A DNA stretch of 64,000 nt from Aquimonas voraii (GCF_900101825.1 NZ_FNAG01000006.1:124001-188000), one strand, 5' to 3'. Shown: positions 37,374 through 47,318, counted from the first letter of the stretch. Notes: generated by a model from the letters alone, not told the origin. Numbers and translations: made by a program.

Positions 37374-38272
37374 GTTCCAAGCCTTCCTCCCTTTGGGCGC
37401 CGCGCCACTGGCCGGCCCAGCTCGGTGTCGCTGCGCTCAAGCTGGCGGCGCGCGTTCCGTGGTCCTGGCAGTTGCGCATCGGCCCGGTGTTCGGCCGCCT
37501 GCTGCGGTGGGTCGCGCGCGGCCGTCGCCGCGTGGCCGCACGCAATCTCGAACTGGTGTTTCCCGCGCTCGCACCCGCCGATCGCGCGCGACTCCTGCGC
37601 GAGCACTTCGCCGCGCTCGGCACCGGCGCGTTCGAATTCGCCCGCGCCTGGTTCGGCAGCGAGCAGCCCTGGCGGCAGGGCCTTGAGATCGAGGGCATCG
37701 AGCACCTGCAGGCGCTGGCCCGCGAGGGCCGCGGCGTACTGCTGGTGTCCGGCCACTTCACCACCCTGGAGGCCTGCGGGCGGCTCTTGACCGCGCACGT
37801 GCCGGTGGCCGGCATGTACCGCGCCCACGACGAGCCGGTGATGGAAGCCGCGGTACTGGCCGGGCGTCTGCGCTACGCCTGCGCGATGTTCAAGCGCGAG
37901 GAGCTGCGCGCGGCGATCCGCCATCTGAAGGGCGGCGGCATCCTCTGGTACGCGCCCGACCAGGACATGCTGGGCAAGGACACCGTCTTCGTGCCCTTCT
38001 TCGGTATCCCGGCGGCCAGCATCACCGCCACCCACCAGCTGGCGCGGCTGTCCGGTGCGGCCGTGGTGCCCTTCTTCCATCGTCGCGAGGGCGCGCGCTA
38101 CGTGCTGCGCATCGGCCAGCCGCTGGCGGATTTCCCCAGCGCCGATGCCGCCGCCGACACCGCGCGGGTCAACGCCGCGGTCGAGGCCATGGTGCGCGAA
38201 GCGCCGGCGCAGTACCTGTGGGTGCACAAGCGCTACAAGCGCCGGCCGCCGGGCGAGCCGCCGGTGTATTGA
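37370..38272 (+). CDS. Lysophospholipid/lipid A acyltransferase (LpxL/HtrB family)
   Basis: 300 residues. The acyltransferase catalytic motif is GHFTTLE (H-x4-E type), with WYAPDQDMLGKDTVFVPFFG, the conserved PDQD and GPxxx-like substrate block, and a basic C-terminus (WVHKRYKRRPPGEPP). An N-terminal membrane-associated helix lies around residues 15-45. The family adds secondary acyl chains to Kdo2-lipid A at the inner membrane. ATGA overlap with the transporter gene upstream suggests co-transcription, although the functions seem unrelated. The specific acyl donor is not predictable. Confidence 0.9.
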
Positions 38273-38618
38273 GGCGACGGCACTCGCCACGCAGGCAGCG
38301 AGCGCCGGACGGCCGCAGCGAGCCAGCAAGCCAGCAAGGCGCTGTAGGTTGGGCCAAGCGCAGCGCGGCCCAACGCAGTGCGCGCCAGCGTTTCCGCGAG
38401 GTTCACCGCTGCTGCGCCGGAGGCGTTGAAACCGCCGACCGAGGCGAACCTCCAGCTCACGGTGGGTCAGGGCCCACCCTATTGCGGACGCGCTTCGTTG
38501 GGCCGCGTCCCACCCAGTTCCTCACGCGCCCGGGCGGGCCCTGGCCCACCACGAGTCCCACTCTCGCCCCGGTCTCCTCCCTCGCGGGCAGGCACCGCTC
38601 GCAGCATGGCCGAACACC
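38273..38618. other. Intergenic region with two REP palindromes
   Basis: 346 nt. Two REP-type palindromes are present, at 38459-38482 (GGTGGGTCAGGGCCCACCCT) and in the opposite sense at 38531-38552. No gene seen. Confidence 0.6.
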
Positions 38619-40955
38619 TCAGCCGCGATCGCCTGCCGCCAGCGCGGCCCGCACCTTGTCCAGCTCCGCCTGCACGTCGGCGATGCCCGGGTGTTCGGGC
38701 GGCAGGCGCGCACGGCGCAGCTCGAGGGCGCGCTCCAGCTCGACCAGCGCCTCCGCCCACTGGCCCAGCGCCGCATGCGCCTTGCCGGCGCCGAAGTGGG
38801 TTTCCTCGACCACTGGATGCTCGGCCGGAAACACCCCCTGCGACAGCTCACGCGCGCGCAGGTGGCTCTGCAGCGAGCTCTGCGCATCGCCCGCGCTCAA
38901 TTGGTAGTTGCCAAGGTTGGCCAGGGTCTGGATCGCGCGTGGATGGGTCTCGCCGAAGGCCGCCACGAAGCCCTCGTAGGCGCGCCGGTAGTAGGGGCCG
39001 GACTCTTCGACCTTGCCCTGCTGGCGCAGGGCGCCGGCGAGGTTGCTCGCGGTGTTCAGCGTCGCCAGGTGCTCGGGGCCGTACGCCGCCTCGCTCGCGG
39101 CCAGGTTCTGCCGCAGCACGGGTTCGGCTTCGGCGTAGCGTCGCTGCTGCAGCAGGAGCACGCCAAGACTGTTGCCGAGCCGCAAGGTGCGCGCGTGCGC
39201 TTCACCGAAGGCCGCGATATGGGCCTGCAGCAGCGGCCGCAGGAGGTTCTCGGCCTCTTCGGCACGCCCCATGTCGCTCAGCACCACCTGCTCGACATAG
39301 CCGGCCGTCAGGGGGTCGGGGTCGCCATCGGGCGTGGGCAGCATCGCCAGTTCGGCGCGCGCGGTGCGCACCGCCGCCAGGGCCTCGTCGAAACGGCCCT
39401 GGTCGCGCAAGGCCCAGGCCAGGCTCAGGCGCAGGTCCGGCGCGGCCAGCGCGTAGCGCGGATCGAAGCCGCCGACGGCGGCCAGCGCGGGCCGCAGGAC
39501 GGCCTCGGCCTCCTTCGCCTCGCCGGTGATGGCAAGGGCATCGGCCAAGCGCGCCGCCAGGCGCAGGCGCGCGGGGTGCGAGGCGGGCAAACGCGATGTC
39601 GCCAGCGCATGCCCCTGACGCAGCAGTGCGATGCCGCGCTTGTGGTCGCCGACGTTGGCATAGGTGCTGCCGACCACGCCGAGCACCTCGGCCAACGCAT
39701 CCGGGCGCGTGGCGAGCTGGTCCTCGGCGCGCTCGGCAGCGTCGTCGAGGATGCGGTTCAACAGGGTTCGGTCCAATCCGTCCGCGTACTGCGGATCGAC
39801 GCCGGTCAGCACATCGGACATGAAGCCGCCCATCAGCCGCGCGTGCTCGGCTTCGCTGCGCGCTTCGCGCAGACCGTAGAGCGCAAAGCTGAGACCGGTC
39901 GCCAGCGCCAGCACAATGGCGAGCAGGGCCGAGGCAGCCAGCGCATGCCGGCGCAGGAACAGGCCGAAGCGGTAGCCACGCGCCTCCCCCATCACCGCCA
40001 GCGGACGCCGCTGCAGGTAGCGCTCCAGATCGAGCGCCAGGGCCTCGGCCGAGGCATAGCGCTCGGCCTGGCTCGGCGCCAGCGCGCAGCGCAGCACCTG
40101 CAGCAGTGGGCGCGGCAGCGCCGCCAACAGCGGTTCGGCGCGGCCGCGGCCAGTGGCAAGGGCGGCATCGAAACGCAGGCGCAGGCGCTGCGGATCGGCA
40201 CTGTCCTCGCCCAGCGCGCCCAGTCGCGCCTCGGGCAGCAGCAGGCAGAGCAGGATCATGCCGAGCGCGTACACATCGGCGCGCGGATCGATGGCCTCGG
40301 CGGCGCCCTCGCGCTGCTCGGGGCTCATGAAGGCGCCGCTGCCGGCGGCCTCGTAGCTGTGCGCATCGCCCGGGCTGGTCGGGCCCGCATCCAACCCCAG
40401 CGCGATGCCGAAGTCGATCAGCTTGGGCTGGGGCTGGCCATCAACCTGCACCACCAGCACGTTGCCGGGCTTCAGGTCCCGATGCAGCACGCCACGGGCA
40501 TGGGCATGCTGCACGCCGCGCGCGAGCGCGGCCACCAGGCGCAGGCGGGTCGGAAGATCCGGCTGGCGCTCGCGGTACCAGTCGAGCAGGGCTTCGCCGT
40601 CGATCCACTCCATCACCAGCCAGGGATGGCCTTCGGAGGTACGGCCGGCGTCGAAGACCTTGGCGATGGCCGGATGGTCCATGCGCGCCAGCGCCTGCCG
40701 CTCGACCTCGAAGTAGGCCTCGGACAGAGGGCCCAGCAGCTGCCGCTGCATCAGCTTCAGCGCCACCGGGCGACGCACCGGTTCGAGCTGCTCGGCCAGC
40801 CAGACCTCACCCATGCCACCGGCGCCGAGCGCACGCTGCAGCCGGTAGGCGCCGATGCGCAGTCCGGGCTGGGCGGCAGCGCCACCGGGCGGGGCCGGCG
40901 AAACGGCCACGGCCACGGTCGGCGCGTCCTCGTGTTCGCTGGATGGAATGCTCAT
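38619..40955 (-). CDS. Membrane Ser/Thr protein kinase with TPR region
   Basis: 778 residues. The kinase domain runs about 36-300 with LGAGGMGEVWLAEQ, the VAIK-equivalent VALKLM (K67), HRDLKPGNVL and DFGIALGLD. There is one membrane helix about 340-360 (LAASALLAIVLALATGLSFA). The C-terminal half is TPR-like alpha repeats, including PAHPARLRLAARLADAL and FGEAHARTLRLGNSLG-type units. The domain order matches the kinase at 20994-23504, but no sigma factor gene is adjacent and no ECF-type motif precedes it. Its targets are unknown. Confidence 0.9.
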   Translation of the reverse strand: MSIPSSEHEDAPTVAVAVSPAPPGGAAAQPGLRIGAYRLQRALGAGGMGEVWLAEQLEPVRRPVALKLMQRQLLGPLSEAYFEVERQALARMDHPAIAKVFDAGRTSEGHPWLVMEWIDGEALLDWYRERQPDLPTRLRLVAALARGVQHAHARGVLHRDLKPGNVLVVQVDGQPQPKLIDFGIALGLDAGPTSPGDAHSYEAAGSGAFMSPEQREGAAEAIDPRADVYALGMILLCLLLPEARLGALGEDSADPQRLRLRFDAALATGRGRAEPLLAALPRPLLQVLRCALAPSQAERYASAEALALDLERYLQRRPLAVMGEARGYRFGLFLRRHALAASALLAIVLALATGLSFALYGLREARSEAEHARLMGGFMSDVLTGVDPQYADGLDRTLLNRILDDAAERAEDQLATRPDALAEVLGVVGSTYANVGDHKRGIALLRQGHALATSRLPASHPARLRLAARLADALAITGEAKEAEAVLRPALAAVGGFDPRYALAAPDLRLSLAWALRDQGRFDEALAAVRTARAELAMLPTPDGDPDPLTAGYVEQVVLSDMGRAEEAENLLRPLLQAHIAAFGEAHARTLRLGNSLGVLLLQQRRYAEAEPVLRQNLAASEAAYGPEHLATLNTASNLAGALRQQGKVEESGPYYRRAYEGFVAAFGETHPRAIQTLANLGNYQLSAGDAQSSLQSHLRARELSQGVFPAEHPVVEETHFGAGKAHAALGQWAEALVELERALELRRARLPPEHPGIADVQAELDKVRAALAAGDRG

Positions 40956-41193
40956 GCGACCTCCGGCGCCCGAGTATGCCGCGCGCTGCGTGACAGCGCC
41001 CAGCGCACTCCGCCCGGATTCGGCCCGTCCCGCCGAGTCCCATTGCGGATCAAACGTCAGACGACGATCCGCCGTGGCCAGACAGACTGCGGGGGCGTGC
41101 GCCTGTGCTTCCGGCCCCTGGCGCAGTGCGGCAGCGTCGATGGAGAACGCATATGCGCCCGGTCGCGGACGCCGAGCGCCCGTAGCGCCCGGC

Positions 41194-42876
41194 TCAGCGC
41201 CCGCCGCCGCTGCGCCAGATCGACCAGATCAACCAGGCCCCGCAGGCGCCGGCGCCGAGAAAGCCGAGCAGGCCGAACAGCGGCAGGCCGAGCAGGGTCG
41301 GCCCGCCGGAGACGGTCATCACGATCGAGGAGCCGATGATCAGCGCGGCGGTGACGACGCCGATGCTGAGCCGGTTGGCGGAGTGCTCGACCTGTTCGCC
41401 GAAGCGCTTCAGGCGGTCGACATCGATGTGCACGTTGAAGCGCCCGCGCCGCGCGGTCTGCAGCAGCTGGCGCAGCTCGCGCGGCATCGCCTGCAGCAGG
41501 GCCAGCGCATCGCCGGCGGCGCGCCAGCCGCGACGCGCCATCGCTCTCGGGTGGTAGCGCTTCAACACCGAGCGTTTCAGGAAAGGCGCCGCCTCGGCGG
41601 CCATGTCGAAGCCGGGGTCGAGCATGCGACCCATGCCTTCGAGGGTGACGAAGACCTTGATGACGAGCGCGAGGTCGGCCGGCAGCACCAGATGGTGATC
41701 GCGCAGCAGGGCCATCACCTCGCCCAGCAGACGACCGAACTGCAGCTCGCCCAGCGGCACGCCGTGGTAGCTGTCGATCAGCGCGTCGATGTCCTCGGCC
41801 AACGCGTCTTCGTCGAGCTCACCCTCTTCGGCCCAGGCCAGCAGCACCTCGACCACGGCGGCGGTGTCGCGCGCGACCAGGCCCTGCATCAGCTCGATCA
41901 GCTGGGCGCGGCGGCCCTCGGACAGCCGACCGACCATGCCGAAATCGATCAGGGCAAGCCGATCACCGTGCAGCCAGAACACGTTGCCGGCATGCGGATC
42001 GGCGTGGAAGAAGCCGTCCTCGAACATCATCTTCAGCACCGCCTGCGCGCCAAGCCGGGCGACGGCGGCGCGATCAGCACCGGCGGCATCCAGCGCCGCG
42101 CCATCGCTCAGCGGCACCCCCTCGATGTAGTCCTGCACGTTGACGCGCGTAGAGGTCAGCGGCCAATGCACGCGCGGCACCACGATGCGCGGCTCCGCGG
42201 CAAAGCTGGCGGCGATGCGCTCGGAGTGGCGCGCCTCGGCGGCGAGATCCAACTCGCGGCGCAGCGAGGACTTCAGCTGGCGCACCAGCGCCAGCGGCTG
42301 GTAGCGCCGCCACTCCGGCCACTCCGACTCGACCATGCGGGCGACGCGCTCCAGCAGGCGGGTGTCGGCGGCGACCGTGGCTTCGATGTCGGGGCGGCGG
42401 ATCTTCACCACCACCGCACGGCCCTCGGGCAGGCGCGCGCGATGCACCTGGGCGATCGAGGCCGCGGCCAGCGGCGTGGTGTCGAACTCGGCGAACACGG
42501 TCTCAACCCCGCCGCCGATGTCCTGCTCCAGCTGCGGACGCAGCAGGGCGAAGTCGACCGCCGGCACCTGGTTCTGCAACTTGCCGAACTCGGCGATCCA
42601 GTCCGGCCCGAACAGATCGACGCGGGTGGCCAGCACCTGGCCCAACTTGACGAAGCAGGGCCCGAGCTCCTCCAGCACGCAGCGGATGCGCTGCTCGGGC
42701 TTCAAGGCGACCAGCGCCTCCAGATTCTGCGTCGGCAGCACCCGGCCGACCCGCTCCAGCGCGCTCAGCATGCCGAGCCGCCGCGCGACATCGCCGAAGC
42801 CATGCCGCACCAGCACGCCCGCCACTTCGTGCAGGCGGCCAAGATCGCGGGCAGCGGTGAGGGTTTCCCAGAGCAT
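41194..42876 (-). CDS. ubiB: UbiB/ABC1 family atypical kinase for ubiquinone synthesis
   Basis: 560 residues. ABC1-family signatures are present: the K-x-G-Q motif in FVKLGQVLATR, the Ala-rich loop AAASIAQVHRA replacing the Gly-rich loop, FFHADPHAGN, and IDFGMVGRLSE with the metal-binding Asp. Two membrane helices at the C-terminus (LSIGVVTAALIIGSSIVMTV and GLPLFGLLGFLGAGACGAWL). UbiB family proteins support ubiquinone synthesis at the membrane; several paralogues exist in some genomes, so the gene name is probable, not certain. Monocistronic here. Confidence 0.88.
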   Translation of the reverse strand: MLWETLTAARDLGRLHEVAGVLVRHGFGDVARRLGMLSALERVGRVLPTQNLEALVALKPEQRIRCVLEELGPCFVKLGQVLATRVDLFGPDWIAEFGKLQNQVPAVDFALLRPQLEQDIGGGVETVFAEFDTTPLAAASIAQVHRARLPEGRAVVVKIRRPDIEATVAADTRLLERVARMVESEWPEWRRYQPLALVRQLKSSLRRELDLAAEARHSERIAASFAAEPRIVVPRVHWPLTSTRVNVQDYIEGVPLSDGAALDAAGADRAAVARLGAQAVLKMMFEDGFFHADPHAGNVFWLHGDRLALIDFGMVGRLSEGRRAQLIELMQGLVARDTAAVVEVLLAWAEEGELDEDALAEDIDALIDSYHGVPLGELQFGRLLGEVMALLRDHHLVLPADLALVIKVFVTLEGMGRMLDPGFDMAAEAAPFLKRSVLKRYHPRAMARRGWRAAGDALALLQAMPRELRQLLQTARRGRFNVHIDVDRLKRFGEQVEHSANRLSIGVVTAALIIGSSIVMTVSGGPTLLGLPLFGLLGFLGAGACGAWLIWSIWRSGGGR

Positions 42877-42965
42877 GGGCGGGAGTGTAGTGGAGTGCGG
42901 ACGAACGATTGGCCGCCGGGTTCGCTAGGATCCGGGCTTCGCATCCCAGCGCATCGACCCGGCTC

Positions 42966-43394
42966 ATGCCTCCCACCGGCGAACCTCGCCTCTCGCAGCA
43001 ACTGCCGATCTGGGCGCTGAGCCTGATCTCGACGCTGCCGCTCGTCGCGATCGCGGCAGGTCAGGTCGAAGCAAGCACTTCCGCCGCGATGCTCGCGCTG
43101 GCGCCCCATGTGTTCGCTCGGGTCATCGCGGGCTTTCTTCCGGAGTGGTTCGACGCCGGCGGACGACCGTTCCGGTTCGCGGGCGGACTCGCGCAGTTAC
43201 TCAGCGCCCTCGCGCTGGCCGGCGTTCACTACGAATGGCTCGCTCCTGCGTGGCTCATTCCTTCAGTCGCCGCGCTCGCCGTGTCCATCGTGCTGCAGGT
43301 GATCGGATGCGCGGTCGACTTTCGCGGGGGCCGCGCGTGGCAGCGAAACGGCGCGCTCGCTCCGTCTGCGGCGACTGGCGAGCATCAAGGCTGA
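42966..43394 (+). CDS. Small membrane protein of unknown function
   Basis: 142 residues from ATG 42966. Three to four hydrophobic segments: LPIWALSLISTLPLVAIAAG, an Ala/Leu-rich helix around 50-65, GGLAQLLSALALAGV, and WLIPSVAALAVSIVLQVIGC. A polar tail follows. No family recognised. It is divergent from ubiB with an 89-nt gap and lies just upstream of the beta-helix protein gene. Confidence 0.6.
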   Translation: MPPTGEPRLSQQLPIWALSLISTLPLVAIAAGQVEASTSAAMLALAPHVFARVIAGFLPEWFDAGGRPFRFAGGLAQLLSALALAGVHYEWLAPAWLIPSVAALAVSIVLQVIGCAVDFRGGRAWQRNGALAPSAATGEHQG

Positions 43395-43496
43395 GATCCC
43401 GGACGGCGGCACGACATGGGGTGGTTGGAGGCGCAGGGGTGTCGGAACGCCGCCGCCGGTGCCGTATCGCCGCTGTCATCCCAGCGGACTCCAGCC

Positions 43497-44924
43497 ATGC
43501 CTCGCACCCTTGCTGTCTTGCTGCTGGCGCTCGCCAGCCTGCCCGCCGCCGCGGACACCTTCAGCGTCTCCAACATCGGTGACGACGGCGCAGGCTCGCT
43601 GCGCGCGGCCATCGTGGCCGCCAATGCCGCGGGCAGCGCCGGTGCGCCGCACCGCATCGAGTTCACCGCGGCCTTTCCGCTGAACGGCGAGATCGAGCTG
43701 TTCACGGCGCTGCCGCGGATCAACGTGGTTGCCGAGATCGACGGCAACGGCCGCGCGCCGGTGCTGCGGCCCTTCGATACGACGCAGGACCTGCGCCTGC
43801 TGGCGAGCTCGCGTGCGTTGACCCTGCGCCGCTTCACCCTGCAGCAGGGTCGTGCCGACAGCGGCGGCTGCCTGGCCTCGGATGGCGCCGGCGCCGGCGC
43901 CAACCTGGTGCTGGACCGCATGCGCTTTGCCGGCTGTCTGTCCGTGCAGGGCGGGACCACCAGCGCCGTCGGCGGCGCCGTCTCGTGGACGCCCACGGCC
44001 AGCGTGGGCGTGTTCGAGAGCGTGTTCGAGGCCAACGGCGCCGCCAATACCGGCACGGGCACCGGCTCGGGCGGCGCGCTGTCGGTGACGGGTCCGCTGC
44101 TGGTGCAGTCCTCGCGCTTCGTTGACAACCTTGCCAATGGTCGCTTCACCAGCGGCGCCGCCATCCGCTGGACGGGTCTGACGGCCTCGACGCTGGAGAT
44201 CCGCGACAGCGTCTTCATCGGCAACCTCGCCCTGCCCGAGAGCGGCGGAGCCGGCTTTGGCGGCGCGCTGGCGGTGGACTGCCCGAGCTGCAGCGTGAGC
44301 GTGGTGCGCAGCTACTTCGGCGGCAACCGCGCGGGCTTTGCCGGGGCGATTTTCGTCCGCGGCAACAACGGCGAGGGGGCCGCCGATACCGTGCTGGAGA
44401 ACACCAGCTTCGTCGACAACCGCGCGCTGGGCGACGGCGGTGCCCTCGGTACCCAGGGCGCCCGTCTGAGCGGGCGGCACCTCAGCTTCTTCGGCAACGA
44501 GTCGCCGACCCTGGGTGCGCACCTGACGACCTCGTCCACGCAGCTGGTCGAGTGGAGCAACTCCGCGATGGCCCCCAAACGCGCCGGCTCCGGCAATGCC
44601 TGCGCCATCAGCAGCGCGGCCGCCAGCACCCTGGGTACCCTGCTGGCGGCCGGCGACAACAGCTGCAGCATCGGGCTCACGGGGGCGAGCGCGGGCGTGG
44701 ACTTCCAGGTGGTCGGCGTTGACGAAGCCGCCGTCATGCCGGTGCTGGCCTTCGATCCCTCCAGCCCCGCCGTCGATGGCGCCAACGCCGCGCGCTGCCT
44801 GCCCACTGACGCGCGTGGGGTGACGCGGCCGCAGGACGGCAACGGCGACGGCAACGCCGCCTGCGATGTCGGCGCCTTCGAGCTGCAGGCGATCGAGCTG
44901 TTCGCCGACGGCTTCGAGGACTGA
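43497..44924 (+). CDS. Secreted right-handed beta-helix protein with C-terminal LFADGFED
   Basis: 475 residues from ATG 43497. A signal peptide (LAVLLLALASLPAAADT) leads to the block FSVSNIGDDGAGSLRAAIVA, typical of secreted parallel beta-helix proteins. Repeats with GGAL/GGAV, e.g. GSGGALSVTGPLLVQSSRF, GAGFGGALAVDC and LGDGGALGTQGARLSG, follow. It contains a Cys pair (DCPSC). It ends in ELFADGFED, the same motif as the delta-60 protein at 24322-26067. Extracellular location is likely; function unknown. Confidence 0.82.
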   Translation: MPRTLAVLLLALASLPAAADTFSVSNIGDDGAGSLRAAIVAANAAGSAGAPHRIEFTAAFPLNGEIELFTALPRINVVAEIDGNGRAPVLRPFDTTQDLRLLASSRALTLRRFTLQQGRADSGGCLASDGAGAGANLVLDRMRFAGCLSVQGGTTSAVGGAVSWTPTASVGVFESVFEANGAANTGTGTGSGGALSVTGPLLVQSSRFVDNLANGRFTSGAAIRWTGLTASTLEIRDSVFIGNLALPESGGAGFGGALAVDCPSCSVSVVRSYFGGNRAGFAGAIFVRGNNGEGAADTVLENTSFVDNRALGDGGALGTQGARLSGRHLSFFGNESPTLGAHLTTSSTQLVEWSNSAMAPKRAGSGNACAISSAAASTLGTLLAAGDNSCSIGLTGASAGVDFQVVGVDEAAVMPVLAFDPSSPAVDGANAARCLPTDARGVTRPQDGNGDGNAACDVGAFELQAIELFADGFED

Positions 44925-44977
44925 GAGCCTGTGTCGTGCGAGGCGCTGCCGTCAGCGATCTGCGGCGTCGATGCCTG

Positions 44978-45000
44978 CGGTGGGCCAGGGCCCACCCTAT
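44978..45000. repeat. REP palindrome
   Basis: GGTGGGCCAGGGCCCACCCT with TAT following; same family as the palindromes near the RAYT gene. A degraded second copy lies near 45033 (GGGTCCCGGCCCACC). Confidence 0.8.
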
Positions 45001-45138
45001 GAACGCTTGCGCAAGGTGGCGACTCGCGCAGGTTGGGTCCCGGCCCACCGCGGCTCGACGCTGGCCTCACCGAAGGCCTTCGAGGGCAGTGTCGAGCTTC
45101 GCAGGCACGTTCACGCCTGCAGCGCTAAGATCCCGTCC

Positions 45139-45531
45139 ATGCTGCGCCGCCTGCTCACCCTGCTGCTGATGCTCTGTCTCGCCACCGGCGCGGCGGCGCG
45201 CGGCTGTCCGATGGCGCTGGCGATGCAGGCGCAGGCCGGCGCTGACGCCTCGGCGCACGCCGCCATGCCGGACTGCCCGCATGCCCGCGCGGCCTCAGCC
45301 GCGGCGCTTGACGCGGAAGACGCCGGCGGCAGCCAGGCCAGCGCCGGCAAGACCGGCTGCGATCACTGCAAGCAGTGCCGCGTACAGGTCCCGCCGGTCG
45401 AATTCCTGAGCCTGCAAGCACCGCTGCCGCCGGTCCATGCGCCGCGCAGTCAGCGCAGCCTGTCGCCCGCGCCCTTCAGCGCGCCAAACCTGCGGCCTCC
45501 GATCTCCGACAGCCCAGCGCCACACGCCTGA
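45139..45531 (+). CDS. Small exported Cys/His protein of the metal-efflux operon (CopL/DUF2946-like)
   Basis: 130 residues from ATG 45139. A signal peptide (LLTLLLMLCLATGAAARG) is followed by a His/Asp/Cys-bearing region (HAAMPDCPHA) and the cluster CDHCKQC, then a Pro-rich tail. Its position directly before CusB- and CusA-type genes and its metal-ligand-rich sequence fit the small regulators or chaperones (CopL, CzcI types) often found first in copper or czc operons. The family call is tentative. Confidence 0.65.
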   Translation: MLRRLLTLLLMLCLATGAAARGCPMALAMQAQAGADASAHAAMPDCPHARAASAAALDAEDAGGSQASAGKTGCDHCKQCRVQVPPVEFLSLQAPLPPVHAPRSQRSLSPAPFSAPNLRPPISDSPAPHA

Positions 45532-45572
45532 GCCGCCGGGCCGCGCCCGGCCCCTGTTGCTGGAGATCTCCC

Positions 45573-47024
45573 ATGTCCGCTGTTTCCCACGCGTCGCAGC
45601 GCCGCTGCGCCCTGCTGCTGGCCCTGCCGCTTTGCCTGTCAGCCCTCAGCCTGCCCGCCCTGCCGATTGCCAGCGCGCAGGACGCGCGGCCCTCGTCCGA
45701 ACCCGCACACGCCGATCACTCCGATCACTCCGATCACTCCGATCACTCGGATCACTCGGATCACTCGGATCACGCCTCGCCTGCGCAGACCGCGCAGGCG
45801 CATGCCGGGCATGGGGAGCATGCCGGCCACGATGGGCACGCGCACGCGAGTCCCGCCGAATCCACGCCCGCGCTGCCTGTCGCGCCCGCCGCCGAGTCCC
45901 TGCCCGGCACTGGGACGGCGGCGCCCTCGCTCTACGTCTGCCCCATGCACCCGCAGATCACCAGCGAGACGCCGGGCAGCTGCCCGATCTGCGGCATGGA
46001 CCTGGTCGCGCGCAGCCGCAGTGCCGCGCAGGCGGCCCCGGTCATCGAAGTCGACGCCGGCCTGCGTCAGGCCCTGGGCATCCGCACCGCTGAGGTCGAC
46101 CGCCGCGTGCTGTCGCCGCGGGTGCGCGCACCGGCCGAGGTGGTGGCCGACGAACACCGCATCCGCCATGTGCATACGCGCGTCTCCGGCTGGGTCGAGG
46201 ACCTGCGCGTGCACGCGCTCGGCGAACGCGTGCGTGCGGGCCAGGTGCTGATGGAGATCTACGCGCCGGATCTGGTCGCCGCCCAGGAGGACTACCTGAT
46301 CGCCTTGCGCTCGGGCGGCGTCGGCTCGCGCGCCCAGCGTGCGGCGGCCGAGCGCCTGCGCCGGCTGGGGGTCGACGACGGCTTCATCGATGCGCTCAGC
46401 GAACGCGGCAGTTCGCTGCAGCGGGTGCCGGTGCGCGCGCCCGCCGAGGGCGTGGTGACGATGCTCGACGTGCGCCACGGCATGTTCATCGAACCCTCGA
46501 CCATCGCGCTGGAGATCACCGATCTCAGCGAGGTCTGGGTCAGCGTGGCGGTGTTCCCCGAGGAGCTGGAGCGTCTGGGCAGCGGCACGATCTACGCGGC
46601 GCTGAACCTGCCCAACCAGCCGGACCGGATGTGGCGCGGCGAGGTGAGCTATGTGTACCCGAGCCAGGACGCTGTCACTCGCACCGTGCAGCTGCGCGTG
46701 CCGGTGCCCAACCGTCGCGGCCTGCTGCGGGTGGGCCAGTACATGGAGGCGCGGCTGCGCGGCGAGGAAGGCGAGCCGGTGCTGACGGTGCCCAGCGAAG
46801 CGGTGATCCGCACCGCCGACGGCGAGCGCGTGGTGATCGCGGAGGACGAGGGCCGCTTCCGCGTGGCGCAGGTGCATTCGGGCCTGCGCGTCGACGGCCG
46901 CACCCAGATCCTGCACGGGCTGAAGGAAGGCGAGCGGGTGGTGGTCTCGGCGCAGTTCCTGCTCGACTCCGAAGCCGCGCTGCGCGCGGGCCTGCAGCGA
47001 CTGGAGGCGGGTCATGCGCATTGA
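45573..47024 (+). CDS. CusB-like periplasmic adaptor of heavy-metal RND efflux
   Basis: 483 residues from ATG 45573 (GGAGA 6 nt upstream). A signal peptide precedes a His/Asp-rich stretch with DHS repeated six times, then HAGHGEHAGHDGHAHA. Next comes a heavy-metal-binding domain (YVCPMHPQIT, then CPICGMDLV). The adaptor part follows with lipoyl-like halves (VSGWVEDLRVHALGERVRAG and VRAPAEGVVTMLDVRHGMFI) and the beta-barrel VWVSVAVFPEELERL. It links the CusA-type pump to an outer-membrane channel and may bind Cu(I)/Ag(I) through the His and Met/Cys sites. Part of a set with 45139 and 47319; the two-component system downstream may control it. Confidence 0.92.
   Translation: MSAVSHASQRRCALLLALPLCLSALSLPALPIASAQDARPSSEPAHADHSDHSDHSDHSDHSDHSDHASPAQTAQAHAGHGEHAGHDGHAHASPAESTPALPVAPAAESLPGTGTAAPSLYVCPMHPQITSETPGSCPICGMDLVARSRSAAQAAPVIEVDAGLRQALGIRTAEVDRRVLSPRVRAPAEVVADEHRIRHVHTRVSGWVEDLRVHALGERVRAGQVLMEIYAPDLVAAQEDYLIALRSGGVGSRAQRAAAERLRRLGVDDGFIDALSERGSSLQRVPVRAPAEGVVTMLDVRHGMFIEPSTIALEITDLSEVWVSVAVFPEELERLGSGTIYAALNLPNQPDRMWRGEVSYVYPSQDAVTRTVQLRVPVPNRRGLLRVGQYMEARLRGEEGEPVLTVPSEAVIRTADGERVVIAEDEGRFRVAQVHSGLRVDGRTQILHGLKEGERVVVSAQFLLDSEAALRAGLQRLEAGHAH
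45714..45773 (+). repeat. Coding 9-bp tandem repeat (GATCACTCS, six copies plus a partial)
   Basis: Six perfect-length copies and a partial one, encoding Asp-His-Ser six times plus Asp-His. The first three copies end in CTCC and the next three in CTCG, so the array grew in two blocks. Copy number could vary between strains and alter metal-binding capacity. Confidence 0.9.
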
Positions 47025-47115
47025 GATCTCGACGGGTTGTTGCCCCGGGGTTCGCCCAGGAAGCAGAACCCTCGCCCGAACAGGTGTCAGCATCGGCCCT
47101 CGCCCCCCGGCCCTT

Positions 47116-47193
47116 TGTAGGAGCCTGCTTGCAGGCGACCGCAGCCTGCGCCCTGCGCTTGCTCTGGGTGTCGCGAGCAAGCGCGCTCCTACA
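47116..47193. repeat. Inverted pair of a second REP family
   Basis: TTGTAGGAGCCTGCTTGCAG on the left pairs with TCGCGAGCAAGCGCGCTCCT on the right, separated by about 30 nt. This GTAGGAGCG/GCTTGCTCGCGA type is common in Pseudomonas and Xanthomonadales and differs from the GGTGGGCC family elsewhere here. Confidence 0.7.
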
Positions 47194-47235
47194 GACAGCA
47201 GGCAAGCGGCTTGGCCCTCGCCGCAGCGCGCTCTG

Positions 47236-47300
47236 CGAATCCCGAATCCCCAATCCCGAATCCCGGCTGCACGAATCCCCAATCCCCAATCCCCAATCCC
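47236..47300. repeat. GAATCCC/AATCCCC heptamer tract
   Basis: About nine imperfect copies of a 7-nt unit, broken once at GGCTGCAC, just before the CusA-type gene start. Confidence 0.8.
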
Positions 47301-47318
47301 GGCTCTTGGGGCCCAGCC

